The notes beneath the pieces were generated by a model that made no database searches, was not told the origin of the DNA, and saw only the letters and a list, made by a program, of their open reading frames with translations. From contig CALUHH010000001.1 in assembly GCA_944320385.1 (NCBI GenBank), positions 124,001 to 188,000 of the forward strand: a stretch of 64,000 bases of DNA. The letters run 5' to 3'. This document shows positions 42,595 to 51,191 of this stretch, one piece after another. Source of the stretch: an uncultured Atopobiaceae bacterium (GTDB taxonomy: Bacteria; Actinomycetota; Coriobacteriia; Coriobacteriales; Atopobiaceae). A program made the position numbers and the translations under genes. Each line of letters opens with the position of its first letter. Position 1 is the stretch's first letter.

Positions 42595-42607
42595 CCTGCC
42601 TCCCGTA

Positions 42608-42685
42608 GTTCAATTCTGGCAACAAAATTGAACTTCTCTCGCAACAAGTTCAATGTCGACACTCTAGCACAGATTTAAATTGAAC
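42608..42685. promoter_or_regulatory. Four TTCAATT half-sites between the XRE-aminotransferase gene and nth
   Basis: GTTCAATT (42608), AATTGAAC (42626), GTTCAAT (42648) and AATTGAAC (42678) form two face-to-face pairs over the divergent promoter region, which is markedly AT-rich. The XRE domain is the obvious candidate ligand. Confidence 0.65.
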
Positions 42686-42741
42686 TTTGGAAATACTTCC
42701 GAACGCCGTATCATCGTCGCAGGACGTCCCGAGGAGGATCG

Positions 42742-43404
42742 ATGCCCAGAGAGACCAAGCAGGCCAAGATCGACCGCGCCGTCGAGGTGTGCCGACGCCT
42801 TGACGAGAAGTACGGTCCGGTCGAGTGCTTTCTCGACCACGCGAGCCCCTTCAGGCTGACCATTGCCGTGCTGCTCTCCGCGCAGACCACCGACGCCCAG
42901 GTCAACAAGGTAACGCCGGCACTCTTCGAGCGCTTCCCCACGCCCGAGGCCATGGCCGCGGCATCACCTGCCGAGGTGGCAGAGTACATCCACAGCCTTG
43001 GCTTCTACAAGTCGAAGGCGCGCCACTGCGTCGAGTGCGCCCAGATGATCGTCTCGGAGTTCGGCGGGGAGGTCCCGCACACGATGGAGGAGCTCACGCG
43101 CCTTCCCGGCGTGGGGCGCAAGACCGCCAACATCGTGATGAACGTGGGTTTTGGCATCGTCGAGGGCATCGCGGTGGACACGCACGTCAACCGCATCGCG
43201 CACCGATTGGCGCTCTCGCCCAAGACGCACGAGAAGGAGCCCCTCAAGACCGAGCAGGACCTGCTCAAGCTGCTGCCGCGCGAGCTCTGGGGTCCGGTCA
43301 ACCATCAGTGGATCAAGCACGGGCGCGACACCTGCTCGGCGCGCTCGCCCAAGTGCGACGGCTGCGTCCTCGAGGACATCTGCCCGAGCGCCCACCGCTG
43401 CTAG
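42742..43404 (+). CDS. nth: Endonuclease III
   Basis: 220 residues. The helix-hairpin-helix LPGVGRKTANIVM carries the catalytic Lys, VDTHVNRIAHRL the catalytic Asp, and the C-terminus CSARSPKCDGCVLEDIC holds the four-Cys iron-sulfur loop. It removes oxidised pyrimidines and nicks abasic sites. GAGGAGG precedes the ATG. It is divergent from the XRE-aminotransferase gene and may respond to the same operator region. A double repeat follows the stop. Confidence 0.95.
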   Translation: MPRETKQAKIDRAVEVCRRLDEKYGPVECFLDHASPFRLTIAVLLSAQTTDAQVNKVTPALFERFPTPEAMAAASPAEVAEYIHSLGFYKSKARHCVECAQMIVSEFGGEVPHTMEELTRLPGVGRKTANIVMNVGFGIVEGIAVDTHVNRIAHRLALSPKTHEKEPLKTEQDLLKLLPRELWGPVNHQWIKHGRDTCSARSPKCDGCVLEDICPSAHRC

Positions 43405-43409
43405 CGCTA

Positions 43410-43484
43410 TCTGTTAATTGGGGACTGTCCCCAATTAACAGAAATGTTTTATGTTAATTGGGGACTGTCCCCAATTAACAGATA
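43410..43484. repeat. Double TTAATTGGGGACTG palindrome (REPIN-like dimer)
   Basis: Two units, 43410-43442 and 43451-43484, joined by AAATGTTTTATG, with outer mirrored flanks GCTATCTG/CAGATAGC. The right unit encodes the last residues and, at 43449-43451, the stop of the UvrA paralogue. Confidence 0.93.
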
Positions 43485-45968
43485 GCGGCCCGTGACGCTC
43501 TGCTCGCATGCCGCCACCTGCTCGGGCGTGCCCGCGCACACGATGCGCCCACCTGCGTCGCCACCCCCGGGCCCCAGGTCGATGACCCAGTCGGCGGCGC
43601 CGATCATGTCCAGGTCGTGCTCGATGACCACGACCGTGGCGCCGTTGTCGATGAGGCGCTGCAGCACGCCGAGCAGCACCTCCACGTCGAGCGGGTGCAG
43701 ACCGATCGTGGGCTCGTCAAACACGAAGAGCGCGTCGGCCTGGTTGCGCGTGAGCTCGCTCGCGAGCTTGAGGCGCTGGGCCTCGCCTCCGGAGAGCGCC
43801 GGCGTGGCCTCCCCCAGCGTGAGGTAGCCGAGGCCCAGGTCGTGCAGGACCTCGAGCTTGGCCTTGGCGGAGCGCAGGCTCGTCTCCGCCAGCACCTCGC
43901 GCGCCTGGTCGACGGTGTAGGAGAGCAGCTCGGGCAGGCTCACGTCGCCCGCGAGGCGCACGTCCCACGCCGCGCGCCCGTACCGCGAGCCGCCGCAGTC
44001 CGGGCACGGGATGTCCACGTCGGGAAGAAACTGCACGTCGAGCGAGATCTGCCCCGTGCCGTCGCACGTGGGGCAGCGCAGCGACCCCGTGTTGTACGAG
44101 AACGCCCCCGCCTTGAGGCCACGATCCCGCGCCTCCGGGAGCTTGGCGTAGGCGCGGCGCAGGTCGTCGAGGACGCCGGAGTAGGTCGCCACCGTCGAGC
44201 GCACGTTGGCGCCGATGGGCGTCGCATCGATGAGGTTCGCCCGGCGCAGGCCCGCGGCATCGACGGAGCGCACGTGCGCCGGCAGCGCCTCCCCCGCGAT
44301 GACGGCGCGCAGCGCGGGCACCAGGCTCTCCAGCACGAGCGTCGTCTTCCCCGAGCCGGACACGCCCGTCACCGCAGTGAGGCGCCCGCGCGGAATCTCA
44401 ACCGAGAGCGGGCGCACGGTATGGATGACATCGGTCTCGAGCCGCAGCGCGCCGGCCGAGAAGACCTCGCTTTCCGCCGTCCGCTCGCGAGCGCGCACGC
44501 GCCGCGCACCAGAGAGAAAGGGCCCAATCCGGGACTCCGGGTTCTTCTCGACCTCCGCGACGCTGCCCTGCGCCACGACGCGCCCGCCCGCGGCGCCCGA
44601 GCCGGGGCCAATCTCGATCAGGTGGTCCGCGTGGCGCAGCACGCGCACGTCATGGTCCACCAGCACGACGGAGTTGCCGTCCGCCAAAAGGTCGTCCACG
44701 ACGCCGAGCAGGCCCTCCACGTTGGAGGGGTGAAGCCCGATCGAGGGTTCGTCCAGCACGTAGAGCACGCCCGTCGTGCGGTTGCGGACGGCGCGGGCGA
44801 GCTGGACGCGCTGGCGCTCGCCGGTGGAGAGCGTCGAGCTCGCGCGGTCGAGCGAGAGGTATCCCAGTCCCAGCTGCTGAAGGCGGCAGATGGGCTCGTC
44901 GGTCTCGGCGCAGATCGCGCGGGCCATCTCGCGCAGCTCGTCCGGAACGAGCAGCGGCACCCGGGGAACCCAGGCCGCAAGCTCGTCGAGCGTCATCGCC
45001 GCGGCATCCGCGAGGTTCATGCCATCGATCTGGGGTGCGCGCGCCGCGGCCGAGAGGCGCGTGCCGCCGCAGTCCGGGCACACGTCCTCGCGCAGGAACC
45101 GGGACACGCGCGCGAGGCCCTTCTCGTCCTTGGCCTTGGAGAGCGCGTTCTCCACCGTGTAGACCGCGTTGAAGTAGGTGAAGTCCAGCTCGGCGAAGCC
45201 CTCGCCCTTCTTGGGCTGGTAGAGGATGTGCTTCTTGACGGCGGGACCGTGGAAGACGATGTCGCGCTCCTCGGGCGTGAGCTCGCGGAAGGGAACGTTG
45301 GTGCGCACGCCCATGGCGCCGCAGACCTGCTTCATGAGGTCCCACATGAGCGAGCCCCAGGGCAGGACCGCGCCGTCATCGATGGAGAGGCCCTCGTCGG
45401 GCACGAGCGACGCCTCGTCGACGGTGCGCACCACACCGGTGCCCCCGCAGGTGGCGCACGCCCCGCCGCTGTTGAAGGCGAGGTCCTCCGCGCCGGGTCC
45501 CATGAACTCGACGCCGCAGACCGGGCAGCGCGTCGCGCGCCCGAGCGCCACGTCCATGCTCGGCGCCACGCGGTGCCCGTTGGGGCACACGTGCGACCCC
45601 AGCCGCGAGAACATCAGCCTCAGGTAGTTGAGAAGCTCCGTTGACGTGCCGAAGGTGGAGTGCACGCCGGGCACCGCCGGGCGCTGCCGCAGGGCGAGCG
45701 CGGCCGGAACGTGCAGCACCTCGTCCACGGTGGCGCGGCCGGTCTGCGCGATGCGGCGGCGCGTGTAGGTGGAGAGGGCGTCGAGGTAGCGCCGGGACCC
45801 CTCCGCGTAGAGCGTGCCCAGCGCAAGCGAGCTCTTTCCCGAGCCGGAGACGCCCGCTATCCCCACGAGCTCGTTCAGGGGGATGTCGACGTCGATGCCC
45901 TTGAGGTTATGAACGCGGGCGCCCCGAACCTCGATGTGGTCCGGGGCGGCCTCGGCGCGCCGGGTCAT
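43449..45968 (-). CDS. UvrA paralogue (UvrA-like ABC ATPase)
   Basis: 839 residues, about 100 shorter than UvrA1. Two ABC halves: Walker A GVSGSGKSSLA and GVSGSGKTTLV; signatures STGERQRVQLAR and SGGEAQRLKLAS; Walker B YVLDEPSIGLH and FVFDEPTIGLH. Zinc sites CPVCG/CATCG and CPTCDG/CPDCGG are present; the UvrB-interaction insertion seems lost. Such paralogues act in drug resistance or DNA protection instead of standard excision repair (family knowledge). The C-terminus, YLLIGDSPQLT, is encoded by a repeat element, replacing any original end. The start is one base after the stop of the deformylase-like gene. Confidence 0.88.
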   Translation of the reverse strand: MTRRAEAAPDHIEVRGARVHNLKGIDVDIPLNELVGIAGVSGSGKSSLALGTLYAEGSRRYLDALSTYTRRRIAQTGRATVDEVLHVPAALALRQRPAVPGVHSTFGTSTELLNYLRLMFSRLGSHVCPNGHRVAPSMDVALGRATRCPVCGVEFMGPGAEDLAFNSGGACATCGGTGVVRTVDEASLVPDEGLSIDDGAVLPWGSLMWDLMKQVCGAMGVRTNVPFRELTPEERDIVFHGPAVKKHILYQPKKGEGFAELDFTYFNAVYTVENALSKAKDEKGLARVSRFLREDVCPDCGGTRLSAAARAPQIDGMNLADAAAMTLDELAAWVPRVPLLVPDELREMARAICAETDEPICRLQQLGLGYLSLDRASSTLSTGERQRVQLARAVRNRTTGVLYVLDEPSIGLHPSNVEGLLGVVDDLLADGNSVVLVDHDVRVLRHADHLIEIGPGSGAAGGRVVAQGSVAEVEKNPESRIGPFLSGARRVRARERTAESEVFSAGALRLETDVIHTVRPLSVEIPRGRLTAVTGVSGSGKTTLVLESLVPALRAVIAGEALPAHVRSVDAAGLRRANLIDATPIGANVRSTVATYSGVLDDLRRAYAKLPEARDRGLKAGAFSYNTGSLRCPTCDGTGQISLDVQFLPDVDIPCPDCGGSRYGRAAWDVRLAGDVSLPELLSYTVDQAREVLAETSLRSAKAKLEVLHDLGLGYLTLGEATPALSGGEAQRLKLASELTRNQADALFVFDEPTIGLHPLDVEVLLGVLQRLIDNGATVVVIEHDLDMIGAADWVIDLGPGGGDAGGRIVCAGTPEQVAACEQSVTGRYLLIGDSPQLT

Positions 45969-45969
45969 G

Positions 45970-46389
45970 CTAGACCAGCTTGCCCTTGCAGTGGTCGACC
46001 ATGTGCTGAATCATCTGGGCGGTCCAGCCGACGTAGTCGCGGCGACGGGCCTTGAGCTGGCCGTCCACGAGCTCGTCGAAGGACACCTTGATCTTGGCAA
46101 AGCGCGTGACCTTGCTGACCTCCTCGTGCGTGAGGCAGCTCTCCTCGACCTTGGCGCCGCCCAGGCCCATGAGGACCTTGGGGTTGTACATGACGTGGAC
46201 CTCGTCCTTGTCGTCCTGGAAGGCGATGATGGCCTTGGTCACGCCGATCTGGTTGGCGGCCAGGCAGACCGCGTCGTCGATGGCGGCGAGCGTGTCCACG
46301 AGGTCCTGCGCCACGGGGGCGTCCTCGGCGGTCGCGGGCTCGCACGGGGTGGAGAGGATGGCGTCGTCGTGCACCAGGTCCTTGATCAT
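45970..46389 (-). CDS. Peptide-deformylase-like protein lacking the catalytic Glu
   Basis: 139 residues. Motif 1 is VCLAANQIG (41-49), motif 2 EESCLTHEE (Cys85) instead of EGCLS, and motif 3 IQHMVDHCKG: the metal His129 and His133 remain but the catalytic Glu of HExxH is Met130. The metal site is thus kept while hydrolysis is doubtful. The ATG at 46389 has GAAAGGA upstream. It is in one operon with the UvrA paralogue (one base apart) and divergent from trmL. Confidence 0.83.
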   Translation of the reverse strand: MIKDLVHDDAILSTPCEPATAEDAPVAQDLVDTLAAIDDAVCLAANQIGVTKAIIAFQDDKDEVHVMYNPKVLMGLGGAKVEESCLTHEEVSKVTRFAKIKVSFDELVDGQLKARRRDYVGWTAQMIQHMVDHCKGKLV

Positions 46390-46404
46390 GAGGGTCCTTT
46401 CGAA

Positions 46405-46433
46405 TTGCGTTATGCTGCACAGGCAATTATAGC
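46405..46433 (+). promoter_or_regulatory. Promoter of trmL
   Basis: TTGCGT, 17 bp, TATAGC, 31 bp before the GTG start. The same TTGCGN -35 is seen before the Trp leader and the GntR gene. Confidence 0.55.
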
Positions 46434-46464
46434 GAGCCGGCACTGCCGGCGAGGGAGGACGGGC

Positions 46465-47046
46465 GTGTTCAACGTCGTGCTCGTGGCGCCGGAGATCCCG
46501 GCCAACACGGGAAACATCGGGCGCACCTGCGTGGTCACGGGGTCGCGCCTGCACCTCGTGGGCCCGCTCGGGTTCTCGCTGGACGAGAAGAGCCTGCACC
46601 GCGCGGGCCTCGGCTACTGGGAGAGCCTCGACGTCGCGGTCTACGAGAGCTGGGATGAGTTTGCAGAGAAGAACGAGCTCGCCCACGACGACGCGCGCCT
46701 GCACCTGCTCACCAAGAAGGCCCGGCGCACCTATGCCGAGGCCACCTACGCCGACGGCGACTACCTCGTCTTTGGGTGCGAGAGCGTGGGACTGCCCGAG
46801 GTCCTTCTCGCCGCCCATGCCCATTGCTGCGAGCGCATCCCCATGCTGCCCGACGCCGCCTCGCTCGACAACGCGTCGAGCTGGGGCGCAGGCGAGAAGA
46901 ACGACCACGCCGCGCTTCTCGCCCAGGACGTCTGCGGCAACTTCGTCAACCCGGAGGACTACCGCATCAGCGCGCTCAACCTCTCCAACGCCGCCGCCGT
47001 CGTGCTCTACGAGGCGCTGCGTCAGACGGGGTTTCAAGGAATGTGA
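46465..47046 (+). CDS. trmL: tRNA (cytidine/uridine-34 2'-O) methyltransferase
   Basis: 193 residues, SPOUT family. VLVAPEIPANTGNIGRTC at the N-terminus, a FGCESVGLPEVL motif and SALNLSNAAAVVLYEALRQ near the C-terminus are diagnostic of TrmL/CspR, which methylates the wobble base of tRNA-Leu. GTG start at 46465 with GAGGGAGG. The next gene (GNAT) begins six bases after the stop. Confidence 0.92.
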   Translation: MFNVVLVAPEIPANTGNIGRTCVVTGSRLHLVGPLGFSLDEKSLHRAGLGYWESLDVAVYESWDEFAEKNELAHDDARLHLLTKKARRTYAEATYADGDYLVFGCESVGLPEVLLAAHAHCCERIPMLPDAASLDNASSWGAGEKNDHAALLAQDVCGNFVNPEDYRISALNLSNAAAVVLYEALRQTGFQGM

Positions 47047-47052
47047 GGATTC

Positions 47053-47709
47053 ATGACCAGCCACCACATCGTCACCGAGCGCACGCCCGAGCTCGTCGAC
47101 CAGCTCACCCGCGTGTGGGAGCGCTCCGTGCGCGCCACGCACACGTTTCTCTCCGAGGCAGAGGTCGCCCAGATCAAGCCGTTCGTTCCGCAGGCGGTCG
47201 CGGACGTGGAGACGCTCGTCGTGGCCGAGAAGGACGGCGAGCCCGCGGGCTTCATGGGCGTGGAGGGCGGCCGTCTGGAGATGCTCTTCCTCGACCCGGA
47301 GGCGCGCGGCCAGGGCCTCGGCCGCCGGCTCCTCGAGCACGGCATCGAGCGCCTCGGCGTAACCGAGCTCACCGTCAACGAGCAGAACCCGCAGGCCGTG
47401 GGCTTCTACGAGCGCCTGGGCTTCTCGACCTACCGCCGCACCGAGCTCGACGAGGAGGGCCGCCCCTACCCGCTGCTCTACATGCGTCTGTTAATTGGGG
47501 ACAGTCCCCAATTAACAGAGTCGAGCGCGGCGAGGCCGGCGGACAGGCGCTCTGCCATGTGCTGCATGTGGTTGCCGGGGCCGAGCGTCACGTCCACCGC
47601 GCAGCCGCGCTCGCGCAGGATTTCCGCGCAGGCCGCGAGGTCCTCCTCGACGTGGCGAAACGGCAGCCCCGCGCGCTTCTCCTTCTTCCCCACCGAGAAG
47701 TACGCGTAA
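47053..47709 (+). CDS. GNAT N-acetyltransferase with repeat-derived read-through tail
   Basis: 218 residues. Residues 1-144 are a complete GNAT domain: acetyl-CoA motif A DPEARGQGLGRRLLEHG, then NEQNPQAVGFYERLGF. The natural end should be near PYPLLYMRL. Here a palindromic repeat (47487-47519) follows in frame, giving LLIGDSPQLTE, and the frame then continues for ~60 residues antisense to the esterase gene before a stop. The tail has no similarity to anything expected and is probably the result of insertion. It is co-transcribed with trmL. Substrate unknown. Confidence 0.8.
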   Translation: MTSHHIVTERTPELVDQLTRVWERSVRATHTFLSEAEVAQIKPFVPQAVADVETLVVAEKDGEPAGFMGVEGGRLEMLFLDPEARGQGLGRRLLEHGIERLGVTELTVNEQNPQAVGFYERLGFSTYRRTELDEEGRPYPLLYMRLLIGDSPQLTESSAARPADRRSAMCCMWLPGPSVTSTAQPRSRRISAQAARSSSTWRNGSPARFSFFPTEKYA

Positions 47710-48083
47710 CGCCCGACGCCGTCCGGCGCGTTCGCGCGCAGCCAGTCGACCCAGCCCTCGTACCAGACCGAGCCCGAGAGGCACGCGCACGCCGAGAGGC
47801 GCGGCTCGCGTGCGAACGCATAGAGCGCGAAGAGCCCGCCGAGCGAGTAGCCGCAGATGGCGTGGGGTCCGGGCACCCGGTCGAGCAGCTCGGCGAGCGA
47901 GGCGAGCGTCTCGTCCGCGCGACCGCCAAAGTCCTTCTCGCCCGGGCGCAGCGAAGGCGCGGGCCACGGTGTGAGCGCGTCGCCCCAGCTCTCCACGGGC
48001 ACGCGCGTCACGTGCGAGCGCAGGCCCTCGGCGGCCTCCGCAACGGGAAGCGGATGCTCCGGCGAGTCGATGACGTAGATCAC
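47478..48083 (-). CDS. Alpha/beta-hydrolase esterase with repeat-derived tail
   Basis: 201 residues from GTG at 48083 (GGGAGAGGGG upstream). Nucleophile motif ICGYSLGGLFALYAF is clear; GNHMQHMAERL near the C-terminus supplies the catalytic His region; LSGSVWYEGW is typical of putative serine esterases. Substrate unknown. The final residues SVNWGLSPINRRM are encoded by the repeat at 47487-47519, so this gene and the convergent GNAT gene share 232 bp of overlapping frame. Confidence 0.8.
   Translation of the reverse strand: MIYVIDSPEHPLPVAEAAEGLRSHVTRVPVESWGDALTPWPAPSLRPGEKDFGGRADETLASLAELLDRVPGPHAICGYSLGGLFALYAFAREPRLSACACLSGSVWYEGWVDWLRANAPDGVGRYAYFSVGKKEKRAGLPFRHVEEDLAACAEILRERGCAVDVTLGPGNHMQHMAERLSAGLAALDSVNWGLSPINRRM
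47487..47519. repeat. TTAATTGGGGACAG palindrome inside two convergent frames
   Basis: 33-bp perfect palindrome TCTGTTAATTGGGGACAG plus complement. Open in frame on both strands here (LLIGDSPQLT on +, SVNWGLSPINR on -), so neither gene stops in it. Confidence 0.93.
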
Positions 48084-48158
48084 GCAGCCCCCTCTCCCAA
48101 GAAGATAATCGGGCCCATTTTGGCAGAGGTTCCATCGGAACTTTTCCAGTATTTCCCC

Positions 48159-48206
48159 TTGCGCTGTGTATAGGTGTGTATATACTGTACTTACCAGGTA
48201 TACACG
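48159..48206 (+). promoter_or_regulatory. Promoter and operator of the GntR-ABC operon
   Basis: TTGCGC (48159), 16 bp, TATACT (48181). GTGTATA repeats and GTATACAC (48198-48205) form dyads across and after the -10, fitting a YtrA-type GntR site. Confidence 0.55.
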
Positions 48207-48254
48207 GTTGGCTCGTGGGAGACGTCCTGCCGAGCCGGCACGGAAGGACACGAC

Positions 48255-48623
48255 TTGGACATCATCATCTCCAACTCCAGTGGCAGGCCCATCTACGAGC
48301 AGATAACCGACCAGATCAAGGCGGCCATCGTGACGGGCCAGCTCGCGGAGGGCGAGCAGCTCCCCAGCATCCGCGCCCTGGCCAACAGCCTGCGCGTGAG
48401 CGCGATCACCACCAAGCGCGCCTACGCGGACCTGGAGGCGGCCGGTCTGATCGAGACGGTGCAGGGCAAGGGCACGTATGTCGCCGGCGGAAACGCCGAG
48501 CTCATCCGCGAGGAGCAGCTCCGCCAGGTGGAGGCGCACATGGCGCGAGCGGTGGACGCCGGCCGCGCCATGGGGCTCACAGATGACGAGCTCACCGAGA
48601 TGTTCGCCCTGGTACTGGAGTGA
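48255..48623 (+). CDS. GntR-family regulator, YtrA type
   Basis: 122 residues from TTG at 48255 with GGAAGGAC eight bases before. The winged helix is standard: GRPIYEQITDQIKAAIVTGQ, LPSIRALANSLRVSAITTKRAY, GKGTYVA; a short tail of two helices replaces an effector domain, as in the YtrA subfamily. These proteins repress neighbouring ABC transporter genes and respond to envelope stress or antibiotics. The two transporter genes begin 36 bp downstream. Confidence 0.92.
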   Translation: MDIIISNSSGRPIYEQITDQIKAAIVTGQLAEGEQLPSIRALANSLRVSAITTKRAYADLEAAGLIETVQGKGTYVAGGNAELIREEQLRQVEAHMARAVDAGRAMGLTDDELTEMFALVLE

Positions 48624-48659
48624 CGAGCGAGAAGAACCTCGCGCAGAAAGGACGTCAGC

Positions 48660-49550
48660 ATGAGCGGCAGTCTCATAGAGGCCCGCGGGCTCACCAAGCA
48701 CTACGACGGGTTCTCGCTGGAGGGCGTGAACCTCACCGTCAACGAGGGCGAGGTCGTAGGCTTCATCGGACAGAACGGAGCCGGCAAGTCCACCACCATC
48801 AAGGCCCTTCTCGGGCTTTTTCCCACCGACGGCGGCGCCTCGAGCGTGCTCGGGGTGCCGAGCGACGAGCTCTCCCGTGCGTCCGGCGCGGCGGTGAAGG
48901 AGCAGGTCGGCGTGGTCTTCGACGCGATCTCGCTTCCGGAGCACCTCAAGGTTTCCGACGTGGGCCGCATCTACGGGCGCACCTACGTCACCTGGGACGC
49001 GCACCGCTTCGAACAGCTGACCGCCGAGTTTGGCCTGGACGCCAAGAAGACCGTGAAGAGCCTCTCGCGCGGCATGGGGATGAAGCTTTCCCTGGCCTGC
49101 GCCCTCGCGCACGACGCGCGCCTGCTCATCCTCGACGAGGCCACGGCGGGCCTCGACCCGATGGCGCGCGACGAGGTGCTCGACCTCCTGCGCGACTTCG
49201 TGGCCGAGCCCGGTCGCGCCATCCTCATGAGCAGCCACATCACGAGCGACCTCGAGCGCATCGCGGACCGCATCGTGTGCATCGACGCCGGGCGCATCGT
49301 CTTCGACCTGCCCAAGGACGTCATCACCGACGAGATGGGCGTCGCGCGCTGCCGGGTGGCGGATCTCGAGAAGATCGCGGCCGCGGGCGTCATCCCGGAC
49401 GCCGAGCTGCGCTATCTGCGCCACGACTACGGCATCGACGTGCTCGTCCCCGACCGCTTTGCCTTTGCGGAGAACTTCCCGGAGATCCCGGTCGACCGCA
49501 TGACCATCGACGACTACATGACCCTCACCCTGAAGGGCGGTGTCCGATAA
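48660..49550 (+). CDS. ABC transporter ATPase (ABC-2 type exporter)
   Basis: 296 residues. Walker A GQNGAGKSTTIK, signature SLSRGMGMKLSLA (degenerate LSGGQ), Walker B LLILDEATAGLD and H-loop MSSHITSDLERIAD identify an exporter ATPase. The signature change resembles YtrB/BcrA relatives. AAAGGAC precedes the ATG; a GAGAAGAAC motif lies 31 bp upstream. It is translated with the permease through a 1-bp overlap (TAATG). Confidence 0.92.
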   Translation: MSGSLIEARGLTKHYDGFSLEGVNLTVNEGEVVGFIGQNGAGKSTTIKALLGLFPTDGGASSVLGVPSDELSRASGAAVKEQVGVVFDAISLPEHLKVSDVGRIYGRTYVTWDAHRFEQLTAEFGLDAKKTVKSLSRGMGMKLSLACALAHDARLLILDEATAGLDPMARDEVLDLLRDFVAEPGRAILMSSHITSDLERIADRIVCIDAGRIVFDLPKDVITDEMGVARCRVADLEKIAAAGVIPDAELRYLRHDYGIDVLVPDRFAFAENFPEIPVDRMTIDDYMTLTLKGGVR

Positions 49551-50275
49551 TGAAGCGCGCGTTCCTCCTCGAGATGACCATCTTTCGCGACTACGCCCGC
49601 CAGCTCGTGGGCCTGGGGCTTCTCGTCTCCTTGTGCATCGGGCTCGGCATGCAGACGCCGCTCGCGATGCCGGCGACCCTCACCTGCATGTTCTTCATGA
49701 TGAGCGCGATGGGCCTGGCCGCCTATGACCAGCTCAGCCACTGGGAGCTCTTCCGGCTGACGCTGCCACTCTCCCGCCGCGACGTCGTGCTCGGCCGCTA
49801 CGCCGCCATCGTGGCGTTTGGCCTCACCGGCACGGTCGTGGGCGTGGTCGCGGCGCTCGTAGCGACGGCCGTCGTCAGCGCGGTCGGCCTGCCCGGCGAG
49901 GTCGGCGAGGCCTTCGCCTTTGACCCCGACATGCTCGCCGTCATGGCCGTCGTCACCTGCTTCACCCTGCTCATCGGCGCCGTCGTGGCAAGCGTCGTGA
50001 CGCCGCTCTACTTCCGCCTGGGCCAGACCCGCGCCACGCAGATCCTGCCCACGGCAATCGTGCTGCTCTTCGTGGTGCCGGTGGTCATCCTCGGCAACAG
50101 CGGCATGCTCGACGGCGGCATCCCGGGGATGGAGCTCGTCTCCGCCGCACTCGAGGCGCTCGACACGCCGGCCGGCATGGCCGCGGGCTGCGTCGTTCTT
50201 GTCGCCCTCTCGGCCGCGGCGCTTGCGATCTCCGCCGCCATCTCGCTCAAGCTCTACGAGAGGCGCGAGCTGTAG
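49550..50275 (+). CDS. ABC-2 type permease
   Basis: 241 residues, six hydrophobic segments beginning at LVGLGLLVSLCIGLGM and ending AAALAISAAISLKLYERREL. LTLPLSRRDVVLGRY after helix two is the typical permease loop of this class. It pairs with the preceding ATPase; the operon starts with the GntR regulator. Substrate unknown, possibly an antimicrobial peptide or lipid-active compound (inference from YtrA-type control). Confidence 0.88.
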   Translation: MKRAFLLEMTIFRDYARQLVGLGLLVSLCIGLGMQTPLAMPATLTCMFFMMSAMGLAAYDQLSHWELFRLTLPLSRRDVVLGRYAAIVAFGLTGTVVGVVAALVATAVVSAVGLPGEVGEAFAFDPDMLAVMAVVTCFTLLIGAVVASVVTPLYFRLGQTRATQILPTAIVLLFVVPVVILGNSGMLDGGIPGMELVSAALEALDTPAGMAAGCVVLVALSAAALAISAAISLKLYERREL

Positions 50276-50365
50276 GCGGGAGCGAATCTCCCGTCGCCCT
50301 GGGACAGATGCCCGGCGCGCCACGGCGTCCCGTCATACAATTGACGGCGTGAGACGGGAGGCGTC

Positions 50366-51112
50366 ATGGCACACATCACCGAGAAGGACCTCTGGGCGGA
50401 GCACGACGGCATCCGCGTGTACGGGCGTCTCCGCGTTCCGGACGCCCCCGCTCCCCTGCCCGCCGTAATCTGCTCGCCGTTTTTCAGCGGCGACCACGAA
50501 ACTGCCGGGGAGTGGGCCGCGCCGCTCGCAGAGGCGGGCATCGTCACCTGCGCGATCGACTTCTTCGGCGGCACGCCGCACTCGCGCTCGGGCGGGCGCA
50601 CCACCGAGATGTCCGTCTGCACGCAGGCGGCCGACCTCTCCGCCGTGCTCGACGTCGTGCGCGGGTTGCCCGAAGTGGACCCCGCCCGCGTCTACCTGCT
50701 CGGGCAGAGCCAGGGAGGCTTCGTGAGCACGATGGTCGCCGACGAGCGCCCGTCCGACGTGGCTGGCCTCTTCCTGCTCTATCCCGCGCTCGTGATCCAC
50801 GACGACGCCGTCGAGCGCTTTGGCGCGCCGGAGAACGTTCCCGTTACCTACGAGATGTGGATGGAGCTCGGCCGCCGCTATGCCGTGGACGCCCTGGCCT
50901 GGGATCCCTACGAGCACATGAGCTACCCCGGCCCCGTGCGCATCTGGCAGGGCGACGCCGACCCGCTCGTGCCGCTCGCCTACGCCGAGCGCGCGGCGCG
51001 CACCTACGCCAACGCCGAGCTCGAGGTGGTCCACGACGCCGGGCACGGCTTCTACGGCATCCGCATGCGCCTCATCGTCGCGCAGATCGCCGCGTCAATC
51101 ACGGGCGCGTAG
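50366..51112 (+). CDS. Alpha/beta hydrolase, dienelactone-hydrolase-like
   Basis: 248 residues. Nucleophile elbow [12 protein letters not shown], acid region [16 protein letters not shown] and His in HDAGHGFYG form the triad. The N-terminal beta-hairpin [18 protein letters not shown] is typical of cytosolic acyl-peptidase-like or feruloyl-esterase-like hydrolases. No signal peptide. ATG with GGGAGG upstream. It stands alone between the ABC operon and the UPF0210 gene. Substrate unknown. Confidence 0.85.
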   Translation: MAHITEKDLWAEHDGIRVYGRLRVPDAPAPLPAVICSPFFSGDHETAGEWAAPLAEAGIVTCAIDFFGGTPHSRSGGRTTEMSVCTQAADLSAVLDVVRGLPEVDPARVYLLGQSQGGFVSTMVADERPSDVAGLFLLYPALVIHDDAVERFGAPENVPVTYEMWMELGRRYAVDALAWDPYEHMSYPGPVRIWQGDADPLVPLAYAERAARTYANAELEVVHDAGHGFYGIRMRLIVAQIAASITGA

Positions 51113-51191
51113 CCGCCGGCAGCGAAGGGGTCCTCGCCGCCTTTCACCTATAATGGGCAGCTGCAACCACCCGCGCGAGAAAGGCGCAGCC

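Noticed and set aside
50301..50331. GGGACAGATGCCCGG with a distant GTCCC
   Set aside because: Resembles half of a TGGGACAGA palindrome but arms match only over five bases; at most a decayed copy.
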